From CAJCJE01 sp035948315 (GTDB taxonomy: Bacteria; Actinomycetota; Actinomycetes; Mycobacteriales; Pseudonocardiaceae): a DNA stretch of 64,000 nucleotides. How positions within the stretch are numbered: position 1 is the stretch's first letter; the number at the start of each line of letters is the position of its first letter. A program made the translations under genes and the position numbers. The DNA is taken from the NCBI GenBank assembly GCA_035948315.1, contig DASZJG010000077.1, positions 1 through 64,000 on the forward strand. The letters run 5' to 3'. Below are positions 41,669-49,623 of the stretch, piece after piece. The notes beneath the pieces are model-generated. The model was not told where the DNA came from, did not search any database, and saw only the letters and a list, made by a program, of their open reading frames with translations.

Positions 41669-42613
41669 ATGGGCAGACCCGCAGCACTGGCAGCCGCACT
41701 CGTCGCAGTGATCGCCCTCGCGGGCTGTACGAGCCCGACCGGATCCTCCGCAGGTGGCGGCACCGAGACCAGCGGCGGCGGCGGGGGTTCGGGCGCGCTG
41801 TCCGGTCCTGTCATCGCCGTCAAGATCGACAACGTCGACGAGGCCCGCCCGTCCACCGGTCTGAGCCAGGCGCAGGTCGTCTATGTCGAGCCCGTCGAGG
41901 GCGGCCTGACCCGCATCGTCGCCGTGTTCGCGCCGCCCTACCCGAGCGTGATCGGCCCGGTCCGCAGCGCCCGCGAAACCGACCTCGACCTGCTCGGCCA
42001 GTACGGCAAGCCGGTGTTCGCGGTCTCCGGCTCGGTGCCGCAGCTGATCCCGCTGCTGCACCAGACGGCGCTCATCGACGCCTCGCAGGGCAGCGTCGCC
42101 AAGGCGTATGTGCGCCAGTCCACCCACCCCGCCCCGCACAACCTCTACCTGCACCCGGACCAGCTCCCCACCGGCAGCGCTCCCCAGGCGCCCCCGCTCG
42201 AATTCGGCGCGGCCCCGGCCGGTGGCTCAACGGCCAATCAGCAGAAGGTCAGCTACTCGGCGGCGTCGTTCTCCTTCGCCTGGTCGGCATCGGCGGGCCG
42301 GTCGCTGATCACCATGGACGGCACGCCCTACCGCACCACCGAAGCAGGCCAACTCGGCGCCGCGACCGTTGTCCTGCAACACGTCGCCACCCATCCCGAG
42401 CCGTGGCCGGAAGACTCGACCGGCGCGATCGCACCCGTCGCCGAGACGGTGGGCACCGGGTCGGCCACGATCCTGCGCGACGGCCAGAGCTTCGCCGCCA
42501 CCTGGTCCCGTTCGGCCGTGGACGCCCCGACCCGCTTCACCGTCGCCAGTTCCGGAGCCGACCTCCCACTGGCGTCCGGTCCGGTGTGGATACTGCTGGT
42601 GCCGACCAGCTAA
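41669..42613 (+). CDS. DUF3048 lipoprotein
   Basis: A 314-residue lipoprotein. The signal ends in the lipobox LAGC with lipidated Cys19, then a serine/glycine linker. The DUF3048 domain starts at ~45 with VIAVKIDNVDEARPSTGLSQ (20 residues) and includes VEGGLTRIVAVFAPPYPSVIG and GPVRSARETDLDLL. Proteins of this family (YerB-like) are extracytoplasmic and of unknown function. The ATG is 67 bases after the oxidase gene. It converges with the methyltransferase gene, sharing four bases at the stops. Confidence 0.88.
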   Translation: MGRPAALAAALVAVIALAGCTSPTGSSAGGGTETSGGGGGSGALSGPVIAVKIDNVDEARPSTGLSQAQVVYVEPVEGGLTRIVAVFAPPYPSVIGPVRSARETDLDLLGQYGKPVFAVSGSVPQLIPLLHQTALIDASQGSVAKAYVRQSTHPAPHNLYLHPDQLPTGSAPQAPPLEFGAAPAGGSTANQQKVSYSAASFSFAWSASAGRSLITMDGTPYRTTEAGQLGAATVVLQHVATHPEPWPEDSTGAIAPVAETVGTGSATILRDGQSFAATWSRSAVDAPTRFTVASSGADLPLASGPVWILLVPTS

Positions 42614-43410
42614 CGCGGTTTCGTGCCCACCACGGTGAAGCAGACGACGCCGGAGCACAGCCAGCCCTCGCGCTCGCCCCGCTCCAGCTCGGTCCAGAAC
42701 GCCGTGACATCGTCCTCGGTCGTCGCGCCGTCCGCGATCATCCGCGCGAGCAAGCCGCCCGCGACGATCCGCATGAAAGCGACGCTGTTCAGAATCACGT
42801 TCGGCACCACCCGAACGTCCTCAAGGCCGGCCTCGACCAGATACCGCTGCTGCTGCCGACCCATCCAGCCATGGGCCAGACCCTGCGTCAGCCGCAGCGC
42901 GAGACCTTCGGCAAGCCCGGTGTTCGCACTGTTGAAAAACGCCGTGCCACCGTCGATATCGGACGCGACCACCTGACCTCCGGGCTTCGCCACCCGCACC
43001 AGTTCGCGCACGGCCGCCTCAGGATCCGCGACGTGGATCAGCATTCGCTCGGTCCGCACCCGATCGAAGGTGTCGTCCGGAAAGTCGAGCGCATGCGCGT
43101 CCCCGGTCACGAACTCCACCGAGGCACCCGCGTCCGCCGCCCGCTCCCGCGCCTCGGCCACCATCTCGACGCTCCGATCGACCCCGACCACGCGCCCAGG
43201 AGCGACCGCCCGCGCCACCGCGATCGTGTCCGCCCCCGTGCCCGACCCGACATCGAGCACATCAAGCCCCGCGCGCAGGTCGAGCAGCCCCGTGATGATC
43301 TGCTTGGCCATCAACTCGCCCGGAATCGTGGTCCGCTCGTCGAGAAAATCGACGTAGTACTCCGGCCGACCACTGATCGTCTCGAACCCACTCGGCTCCC
43401 CGCTCGCCAT
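42610..43410 (-). CDS. Class I SAM-dependent methyltransferase
   Basis: A 266-residue methyltransferase. Motif I is VLDVGSGTGADTIAVA near residue 50, motif II includes VVGVDRSVEMVAEAR and FVTGDAHALDFPD (motif III), and LVRVAKPGGQVVASD follows. The architecture resembles ubiquinone/menaquinone-type and small-molecule methyltransferases (UbiE-like). The substrate is unknown. AAGCTA at 43417-43422 (TAGCTT on the coding strand) lies six bases before the ATG. Confidence 0.9.
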   Translation of the reverse strand: MASGEPSGFETISGRPEYYVDFLDERTTIPGELMAKQIITGLLDLRAGLDVLDVGSGTGADTIAVARAVAPGRVVGVDRSVEMVAEARERAADAGASVEFVTGDAHALDFPDDTFDRVRTERMLIHVADPEAAVRELVRVAKPGGQVVASDIDGGTAFFNSANTGLAEGLALRLTQGLAHGWMGRQQQRYLVEAGLEDVRVVPNVILNSVAFMRIVAGGLLARMIADGATTEDDVTAFWTELERGEREGWLCSGVVCFTVVGTKPR

Positions 43411-43533
43411 GCCCGCAAGCTACCCGCCCCAACAGCCCCCGTCAGCCGATGTTCCGTTCAGTTGACCACCATGCCGATGAGTTCCATGTACTTGTCGGGT
43501 CTATACCGACAGCCGACCTTTGAAGGAGTGAAC

Positions 43534-44136
43534 ATGAGCAAGGTGAGGGCGGACATCTCGATGTCGCTGGATGGCTATGTCACGGCGCCCGGCGTGGATC
43601 TGGAGCATGGGCTGGGGGTGGGCGGCGAGGGGATTCATGCGTGGGTGCTGGAGGAGCCGCGCTCGCCGGTCGACGAGGCGGTGCTGGCGGAGGGCTTCGC
43701 GCGGACCGGGGCGGTGGTGATGGGGCGGCGGCTGTTCGACATCGTGGACGGGCCGCACGGCTGGGGCGACGAGGTCGGGTACGGGCACGACCAGAACCAG
43801 TCGGTCGCGCCGCCGTGCTTCGTCGTTACGCACGAACCGCCCGCGAAGGTGCGGCTCGGGGACAGGTTCCGGTTCGTGACCGGGGGAGTGGCATCGGCGA
43901 TCGAGGCGGCTCGGGCGAGTGCGGGCGAGAAGGACGTGGTGGTGATGGGCGGGGCGAACGTGGTCGACCAGTGTCTGGCGGAGGGGTTGGCCGACGAGTT
44001 GGTCATTCACCTCTCGCCGCTGGTGCTGGGCGGGGGTACGCGGCTGTTCGAACTGGTCGGCGGGGTGACGCTGGTGCAGCGGGAGGTCACCGAGTCGCCG
44101 CGCGCCACGCATATCAGCTACGAGGTCGTGCGCTGA
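43534..44136 (+). CDS. RibD C-terminal/dihydrofolate reductase-family protein
   Basis: A 200-residue DHFR-fold reductase starting RADISMSLDGYVTAPGVDLE, the classic YwjB/RibD-C opening. Other family segments are GAVVMGRRLFDIV, FVVTHEPPAKV, KDVVVMGGANVVDQCLAEGL (20 residues) and LVLGGGTRLF. It uses NADPH, but the physiological substrate is unclear. AAGGAG at 43523-43528 sets the ATG. It stands free between the divergent methyltransferase and the NTF2-like gene. Confidence 0.9.
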   Translation: MSKVRADISMSLDGYVTAPGVDLEHGLGVGGEGIHAWVLEEPRSPVDEAVLAEGFARTGAVVMGRRLFDIVDGPHGWGDEVGYGHDQNQSVAPPCFVVTHEPPAKVRLGDRFRFVTGGVASAIEAARASAGEKDVVVMGGANVVDQCLAEGLADELVIHLSPLVLGGGTRLFELVGGVTLVQREVTESPRATHISYEVVR

Positions 44137-44142
44137 TAGCGT
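44137..44142 (+). promoter_or_regulatory. -10 hexamer TAGCGT, leaderless promoter
   Basis: TAGCGT is followed by CTGATC and ATG 44149, a six-base gap. It begins directly after the stop codon of the DHFR-like gene. Confidence 0.55.
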
Positions 44143-44148
44143 CTGATC

Positions 44149-44541
44149 ATGGCTGCTGACGATCGCGCGGAGTTGCTTGCCGCCGACCGGTCCTTCTTCG
44201 ACGCGCTCGTGTCCGGTGACGGCGCGGCGGTGCGCGCGTTGCTGGCGGACGAGTTCGTGATCGTCAGCGTGCAGGACGGCTCGGTGAACACGGGCGCGGA
44301 TCTGGTCGCGGCGATCGATGGTGGGCTGGTGTTCCCGGCCGTGACCGACCATCCGGACGAGGCGATCGTGCGAGTGGTCGGTGAGGTCGGGATCGTGGTC
44401 GGGCGGACGGCGATGTCGTTCGCGGGACCCGATGGCGCGCCGTTCGAGGCCGGCAGTCGGTATACCCATGTCTACGTTCGCGCGGACGGCGGCTGGCGGC
44501 TGTTGTCCGCGCAGGGAACGGAAATCAGCCGACCGGGGTGA
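44149..44541 (+). CDS. NTF2-like/DUF4440 protein
   Basis: A 130-residue cone-shaped alpha+beta protein of the SnoaL/DUF4440 type (ELLAADRSFFDALVSGDGAA, VRALLADEFVIVSVQDGSVN, YTHVYVRADGGWRLLSAQG). Members bind or transform small ligands, and many only act as pockets. It probably has no membrane role and no signal. The start is set by TAGCGT six bases before the ATG. The 3' end overlaps the convergent monooxygenase regulator by 17 bases. Confidence 0.85.
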   Translation: MAADDRAELLAADRSFFDALVSGDGAAVRALLADEFVIVSVQDGSVNTGADLVAAIDGGLVFPAVTDHPDEAIVRVVGEVGIVVGRTAMSFAGPDGAPFEAGSRYTHVYVRADGGWRLLSAQGTEISRPG

Positions 44542-46342
44542 CGATGCCGTATTCGTGGATCTTGCGGTAGATCGTCGCGCGGGACATGCCGAGGAACTTG
44601 GCGGCGCGCAGTTTGTTGCCGTCGGCGTCCTGCAGGCTCTGCACGATCGCGTCGCGTTCCATGGATTCGAGTTGGTTGAGTTTGCGCCTGGTGATGGTCC
44701 GGTATTCGGCCGGCAGGTCGCCCGCGTGGATGGCGCCGGTGCGCCTGCGGTGTTGGGCGACCTGGCGCAGCACGCGGTAGAGCTGTTCGGCGTTGCCCAG
44801 CCAGTTCGACCGCAACAGCAGTTGCATGGCGTCGGGCGCGCAGTTCAGCGCGCCGGAGCCGGCGAGTTTGCTGAGGAAGAACGGGACGAGTTGGCGCAGA
44901 TCCTCGATATGGTGGCGCAGCGGCGGGACCTGGACGATTCTCGGGAACAGCGCCAGCAACTCGGCCAGTCCCGGCTGGGTCTCGGCGTCCTTGGCCAGGG
45001 TGAGGCAGACCCACGTGCCGCGCCTGGTCTCGCGGAGCAGGTCGGTCAGGCCGGGGATGACCGCTTCGCTGAGTTTGTCCGCGTGCCGGATGACCAGCGC
45101 TTCGGCCGGGTCGTCGCGGATCTCGCGTTGGGCCTGGATCAGCCAGTCCGGTTCGGTCGACTCGGCGGCATCGATGACGTGCAGCCTGCCGGTCGGTTTG
45201 CGGCGCTGGTGCACGCCTTTCGCCAGGGCGAGCTTGCCGACGCCGCGTTCACCGGAGAGCACCAGCCATTCGCCGCGCCCGTAGCCGTCGTCCACGTCGT
45301 GGCAGCAGCGCAGCCACAGCGGTGCCGAGCCGACCAGGCCGGGCAGGAACATCGGCAGCATCGGGCCCGCGGTCACCTTGTCCGGTTCGTCGGTCGGGAT
45401 CAGTTTGACGTGTAGTACGCCGCCGACGATGCCGGTCCGACCCGGAATCGGCCGGCAGTGCAGCCGGACCCGGGTGCCGGTGGGCAGGTCGAGGGTGGAC
45501 TCGGTGCGGCGCGGCTCGCCGAGCAGTTGGGCGGCGTGGCCGAGCAGGAGCGCCTGGTCGGCCGGGTCGAGGAGTTGGCGGGCGTTGTCGTTCATCATCA
45601 CGACGTCGCTGTTGAGCGCCATGACGATGCCGGTACTGCGCCGGCACGCCTGGAGATACGCCTGGAACAGTTCGAGTTCGCGCATGCCGCTGTTGGTCAG
45701 CATCGCCTGCTGGATCTGGTCGGCGGTGGTCTTGGCCAACGTGATCAGCAGCGGACCGGCGTCGCGCCGCCAGCAGGTCAGGTCGATGGCGCCGACGGTC
45801 TTGCCGGTGATCGGGTGCTGGATCGGCACGCCCGCGCAGGCCAGATCCTCCAGGTTCTCCGCGTAGTGCTCGTGGCCGAACACGTGCATCGGACGACCGC
45901 CCTCCAGCGCGGTGCCGATGCCGTTGGTGCCGACCGCCTGTTCGGCGTAGCTGAAACCGGGCACCAGCTGCACGTGTTCGAGGTGCCGGTGCAGGTCCAG
46001 GTCGCCGGTCAACTGGGTCAGCACCACGCCGGAACGGTCGGTGAGGATGATGCTGATCGGCTGGCCGTCCAACTGCTCGCTGAGCCGCTCCAGCACCGGC
46101 CGGGCGCTGTGGATCAGGGGCGTGTCCTGGTCCTGCTCGGCGACGTAGGGCACGTTGATGCGGTCGGCCGCGACGTGGAACTGCCGGGAGCGCCACCAGG
46201 ACGCGAGGATCGCGTCGCGGACTCCGAACGGCTCAACCGATTCCGAAGAGAGGAACCGCACCCGGATCTTGGCGAGCTCGTCGCCGTCGGCGACGACGTG
46301 CGCTCGCCGCGACGCGGTGACGGTGGCAAGTTCCTTCAACAC
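44525..46342 (-). CDS. mimR: GAF/PAS/degenerate AAA+/FIS activator of the monooxygenase operon
   Basis: A 605-residue MimR/AcoR-type regulator starting at GTG 46342 just after AGGAGG. A GAF domain is at ~85-230 (VVLTQLTGDLDLHRHLEHVQ, EQAVGTNGIGTALEGGRPMH), followed by a PAS-like part. The AAA+ region has a Walker A-like GERGVGK but is short and contains no GAFTGA motif, so sigma-54 contact is not possible; a final FIS helix-turn-helix (LRAAKFLGMSRATIYRKIHE) binds DNA. It is divergent from the monooxygenase genes and probably activates them through the GTCTCA-N3-TGAGAC sites. Gene name by analogy with mycobacterial mimR. Confidence 0.88.
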   Translation of the reverse strand: MLKELATVTASRRAHVVADGDELAKIRVRFLSSESVEPFGVRDAILASWWRSRQFHVAADRINVPYVAEQDQDTPLIHSARPVLERLSEQLDGQPISIILTDRSGVVLTQLTGDLDLHRHLEHVQLVPGFSYAEQAVGTNGIGTALEGGRPMHVFGHEHYAENLEDLACAGVPIQHPITGKTVGAIDLTCWRRDAGPLLITLAKTTADQIQQAMLTNSGMRELELFQAYLQACRRSTGIVMALNSDVVMMNDNARQLLDPADQALLLGHAAQLLGEPRRTESTLDLPTGTRVRLHCRPIPGRTGIVGGVLHVKLIPTDEPDKVTAGPMLPMFLPGLVGSAPLWLRCCHDVDDGYGRGEWLVLSGERGVGKLALAKGVHQRRKPTGRLHVIDAAESTEPDWLIQAQREIRDDPAEALVIRHADKLSEAVIPGLTDLLRETRRGTWVCLTLAKDAETQPGLAELLALFPRIVQVPPLRHHIEDLRQLVPFFLSKLAGSGALNCAPDAMQLLLRSNWLGNAEQLYRVLRQVAQHRRRTGAIHAGDLPAEYRTITRRKLNQLESMERDAIVQSLQDADGNKLRAAKFLGMSRATIYRKIHEYGIVTPVG

Positions 46343-46436
46343 GGACCTCCTGACCGGCGCCGGGGCACGGCGTTGTGCGCGGGTACGGCAGTGGTGTCGT
46401 GCCCTCCAGCGTAGGCGAACGGAGCAACCGGGCGCT

Positions 46437-46451
46437 GTCTCAAATTGAGAC
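46437..46451. promoter_or_regulatory. Operator copy 1, GTCTCA-N3-TGAGAC
   Basis: GTCTCAAATTGAGAC is a 7-base inverted repeat around one base. It lies between the regulator start and the small gene, 95 bases upstream of the regulator GTG and 35 bases before the small gene. It shares its core with copy 2. Confidence 0.7.
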
Positions 46452-46485
46452 TCCACAGGTCGGCGGCGGGTTCTCTGATGGAGCG

Positions 46486-46728
46486 ATGGTCGACGAACCG
46501 GAAACTCAGGAAACCTACAGCCCCTGGACCATTGTCGATCTGGTCTTCAGCCACCTCGTCGACGCGGGCCTGCACCCCACGCTGGGTAGCGGCCATCCGG
46601 GTGAACCGGCGGCCCAGCTGCTGCGCGCGCTGGGCATCGCGCCCACCAACGAGGGCGACACCCGAATCAGCCAGGAAGTCCGGCTTCACCTGGCACAACT
46701 GCGCGCCACGATGTTCGACCAGCCATGA
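46486..46728 (+). CDS. Small conserved-looking protein between regulator and mimA
   Basis: An 80-residue acidic protein with no domain I recognise. The core WTIVDLVFSHLVDAGLHPTL and GSGHPGEPAAQLLRALGI suggests two helices with a glycine/proline loop, followed by ISQEVRLHLAQLRATMFDQ. ATG 46486 is chosen; the open frame begins upstream at 46375 but overlaps operator copy 1. It is bracketed by two GTCTCA-N3-TGAGAC palindromes and co-directional with mimA, 115 bases away. It might be a regulatory or accessory protein of the monooxygenase locus, but this is inference from position. Confidence 0.65.
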   Translation: MVDEPETQETYSPWTIVDLVFSHLVDAGLHPTLGSGHPGEPAAQLLRALGIAPTNEGDTRISQEVRLHLAQLRATMFDQP

Positions 46729-46745
46729 GACGAGCGGTGAGCCGT

Positions 46746-46760
46746 GTCTCATGTTGAGAC
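46746..46760. promoter_or_regulatory. Operator copy 2, GTCTCA-N3-TGAGAC
   Basis: GTCTCATGTTGAGAC repeats the six-base arms of copy 1 with the same three-base spacer. It lies 83 bases upstream of the mimA ATG, a suitable activator position. No -24/-12 sigma-54 motif is seen between the site and the gene. Confidence 0.75.
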
Positions 46761-46843
46761 CTCGACGTGCTCCGTTCGGAGCTGTAATCCCCATCTGTAA
46801 CCAGCAATCCCACGGGAATCGGCCCGACGGGTAAGGAGCCACC

Positions 46844-48499
46844 ATGAGCCGCCAGAGCGTGGCAAAAGCCCATCAGAAGATCCAGGAACTGTCCTGGGAT
46901 CCGCAATATCACGAGCCAGTGTCCCAGTACGGGACTGACTACACGTTCCGCAAGGCCAAGAAGCGCGACCCGCTCAAGCAGGTTCTCCGCTCGTACTTCC
47001 CCATGCAGGAAGAAAAGGACCACCGCGTCTACGGCGCCTCCGACGGCGCCATTCGCGGCAACATGTTCCGTCAGGTTCAGGAACGCTGGCTGGAATGGCA
47101 GAAACTGTTCCTGAGCATCATTCCGCTGCCGGAGATCTCGGCCGCCCGCGCGATGCCGCTGCTGTTCCGCACGGTGCCCAACCCGGAGCTGCACAACGGC
47201 CAGGCGATCCAGATGATCGACGAGGTTCGGCACTCGACGATCCAGCAGAACCTCAAGCGCCTGTACATGAACAACTACATCGACCCGGCCGGCTTCAACT
47301 CGAGCCTGCGCAACTTCCAGAACGACTACTGCGGCACCATCGGCCGCCAGTTCGCGGAAGGCTTCATCACCGGTGACGCGATCACCGCGGCCAGCATCTA
47401 TCTGACCATCGTCGCGGAAACCGCGTTCACCAACACGCTGTTCGTGGCCATGCCGGCCGAGGCCGCGGCCAACGGCGACTACCTGCTGCCCACCGTCTTC
47501 CACTCGGTGCAGTCCGACGAGTCCCGGCACATCAGCAACGGCTACGCCACGCTGCTGATGGCCCTGTCCGACGAGAGCAACCACCAACTCCTCGAACGCG
47601 ACCTGCGCTACGCGTGGTGGAACAACCACCGCGTGGTCGACGCCGCGATCGGCACGTTCATCGAATACGGCACCAAGGACCGCCGCAGGGATCGGGAAAG
47701 CTACGCGGAAATGTGGCGTCGCTGGATCTACGACGACTACTACCGCAGCTATCTGATGCCGCTGGAGAAGTACGGTCTGGTCATTCCGCACGACCTCATC
47801 GAGGAAGCCTGGAACCAGATCTGGAACAAGGGCTACGTGCACGAGGTCGCGCAGTTCTTCGCAACCGGCTGGCTGGCCAACTACTGGCGCATCGACCCGA
47901 TGACGGACGAGGACTTCGAGTGGTTCGAGTTCAAGTACCCGGGTTGGTACGACCGCTACGGCAAGTGGTGGGAGAACTACGCACGCCTGTCGACGCCGAA
48001 CGGGCACCACCCGATCGTCGCCGAGAACGTCGACTACGTCTATCCGCACCGCTGCTGGACCTGCATGGTCCCGTGCCTGGTGCGCGAGGACATGGTCATG
48101 GCCGAGGTCGACGGCCAGTGGCGGACCTACTGCCACGAGATGTGCAAGTGGACCGACGAGACCGCGTTCCGCCCGACCTACATGGGCCGCAACACGCCGA
48201 ACATGGGCAAGCTGATCGGCGCCCGTGAGTGGGAGACCCTCTACCACGGCTGGAACTGGGCCGATGTCGTGTCCGACATGGGTTTCGTGCGCGACGACGG
48301 CAAGACCATGGTCGCGCAGCCGCACCTGAAGCTGGACGACCCGAAGAAGATGTGGACGCTGGACCACCTGCGCCGGATGGGTCCGCTGCAGAGCCCGAAC
48401 GTCCTGCTCAACCAGATGTCCGCCGAGGAGCGCGCCGCGTTCCAGGCCGACTACAACCGGCAGGGCCCGGCGGGCCGCCCCGCCCCGGCCAAGGCGTAG
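46844..48499 (+). CDS. mimA: Soluble diiron monooxygenase alpha subunit (propane/phenol type)
   Basis: A 551-residue hydroxylase large subunit. The diiron ligands fall at Glu97, Glu127, His130, Glu192, Glu226 and His229, with the same spacings (30, 3, 62, 34, 3) as Glu114, Glu144, His147, Glu209, Glu243 and His246 of soluble methane monooxygenase. The motifs are IDEVRHST and SDESRHISNG. The protein is of the MimA/PrmA (group 5) class, which hydroxylates propane, phenol and similar small molecules; the substrate here is inferred. AAGGAG lies five bases before the ATG. A strong hairpin separates it from the reductase gene. Confidence 0.95.
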   Translation: MSRQSVAKAHQKIQELSWDPQYHEPVSQYGTDYTFRKAKKRDPLKQVLRSYFPMQEEKDHRVYGASDGAIRGNMFRQVQERWLEWQKLFLSIIPLPEISAARAMPLLFRTVPNPELHNGQAIQMIDEVRHSTIQQNLKRLYMNNYIDPAGFNSSLRNFQNDYCGTIGRQFAEGFITGDAITAASIYLTIVAETAFTNTLFVAMPAEAAANGDYLLPTVFHSVQSDESRHISNGYATLLMALSDESNHQLLERDLRYAWWNNHRVVDAAIGTFIEYGTKDRRRDRESYAEMWRRWIYDDYYRSYLMPLEKYGLVIPHDLIEEAWNQIWNKGYVHEVAQFFATGWLANYWRIDPMTDEDFEWFEFKYPGWYDRYGKWWENYARLSTPNGHHPIVAENVDYVYPHRCWTCMVPCLVREDMVMAEVDGQWRTYCHEMCKWTDETAFRPTYMGRNTPNMGKLIGAREWETLYHGWNWADVVSDMGFVRDDGKTMVAQPHLKLDDPKKMWTLDHLRRMGPLQSPNVLLNQMSAEERAAFQADYNRQGPAGRPAPAKA

Positions 48500-48508
48500 C
48501 CAGTCTCC

Positions 48509-48541
48509 GGGTGGGGCCTTGTTCCCTGACGGGCCCCACCC
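48509..48541 (+). terminator. Intra-operon hairpin between mimA and mimB
   Basis: GGGTGGGGCC at 48509-48518 pairs perfectly with GGCCCCACCC at 48532-48541 across 13 bases. No U tract follows. It lies right after the mimA stop and before the reductase, so it is more likely an attenuator or a 3' stabiliser giving excess alpha subunit than a full terminator. Confidence 0.7.
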
Positions 48542-48573
48542 GTTCCCACCATGACGAGAACCCGGAGACCTAC

Positions 48574-49623
48574 ATGGCGGACAAGCATGTGGTGCGGTTC
48601 GAGCCGGTCGGCATCGACATCGAGGTCGACGAGGATCAGACGATCCTGCGGGCCGCCGCCGAGCAGGGCGTGATGCTCATGCACGGCTGCAAGGAGGGGC
48701 AGTGCGCCTCCTGCAAGTCGTTCCTGCTTGAGGGCGAGGACGTCGAGCACGACCGGTACTCGACCTTCGCGCTGCCCGACTACGAGAAGGAGGAGGGCTA
48801 CACGCTGCTGTGCCGGGCGCACGCCTACGAGGACCTGACCATCGAGCTGCTCAACTACGACGAGGAGATGATCCGCTCCGGCCTGCCGATCGTGCAGGCG
48901 AGCGCGGAGGTCGTCGCGAACGAACCGCTCACGCACGACCTGCGGCACCTGGTCCTGCGCCTGGTCGAACCGGCGGAGCTGCAGTTCTTTCCCGGCCAGT
49001 ACGTGGACATCTCGGTGCCGGGCACCGAGGAGTCCCGGTCCTTCTCGATGGCCAACATCTCCAGCAGGGAGGATGGCCGCCTGGAGTTCGTGATCAGGGT
49101 CTATCCCGGCGGGATGTTCTCCGAGTTCCTGGCCAACACGGTGCACGTCGGCGACCGGCTCGAACTGTCCGGTCCGTTCGGGGTGTTCACCCTGCGCGAC
49201 GCGCCCAACGCCGACCTGATCTTTCTCGGCGGGGGCGCCGGCCTGGCCCCGATCCTGGCGCTGCTGCGGTCCATGGCCGACCGCGGCATCAACCGCAAGG
49301 CCACGTTCTACTACGGCGCGCGGCAGCGCAAGGACCTGTGCCTTGAGAAGGAACTGCGGGAACTGGCCGAGACCCTGCCGGACTTCCGCTACGTCCCCGC
49401 ACTGTCCGATCAGGACAAAGGGCCGGACTGGGACGGCGAGGTCGGGCTGATCACCGATGTGGTGCGGCGCAACGAGTCCGACCTCGCCGGCGCGGACGCC
49501 TACGTGTGCGGGCCACCGCCGATGGTTGAGGCGGCGATCGAGCTGCTCGCCGCGCTCGGCGTCGAGGACAAACGCATCTTCTACGACAAGTTCACCACCA
49601 CCGGCGAAGCGGAGGACCAATGA
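48574..49623 (+). CDS. mimB: Monooxygenase NADH reductase component
   Basis: A 349-residue electron-transfer protein. The plant-type 2Fe-2S domain has Cys39, Cys44, Cys47 and Cys80 (GCKEGQCASC...C). The flavin domain carries RSFSMAN at 155-161, and the NAD domain has LGGGAGLAPIL near 218-228 and CGPPPM at 312-317. It takes electrons from NADH through FAD and the cluster to the diiron centre. ATG 48574 is in the intergenic stretch after the hairpin. The stop overlaps the next ATG as ATGA. Confidence 0.95.
   Translation: MADKHVVRFEPVGIDIEVDEDQTILRAAAEQGVMLMHGCKEGQCASCKSFLLEGEDVEHDRYSTFALPDYEKEEGYTLLCRAHAYEDLTIELLNYDEEMIRSGLPIVQASAEVVANEPLTHDLRHLVLRLVEPAELQFFPGQYVDISVPGTEESRSFSMANISSREDGRLEFVIRVYPGGMFSEFLANTVHVGDRLELSGPFGVFTLRDAPNADLIFLGGGAGLAPILALLRSMADRGINRKATFYYGARQRKDLCLEKELRELAETLPDFRYVPALSDQDKGPDWDGEVGLITDVVRRNESDLAGADAYVCGPPPMVEAAIELLAALGVEDKRIFYDKFTTTGEAEDQ

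Noticed and set aside
46760..46843. Sigma-54 (-24/-12) promoter for mimA
   Set aside because: No GG-N10-GC element with the proper context was found, and the activator lacks the GAFTGA loop.
48509..48541. Full transcription terminator ending the mimA transcript
   Set aside because: The stem is strong but no U tract follows and the next operon genes are required for function, so attenuation or processing is more likely.
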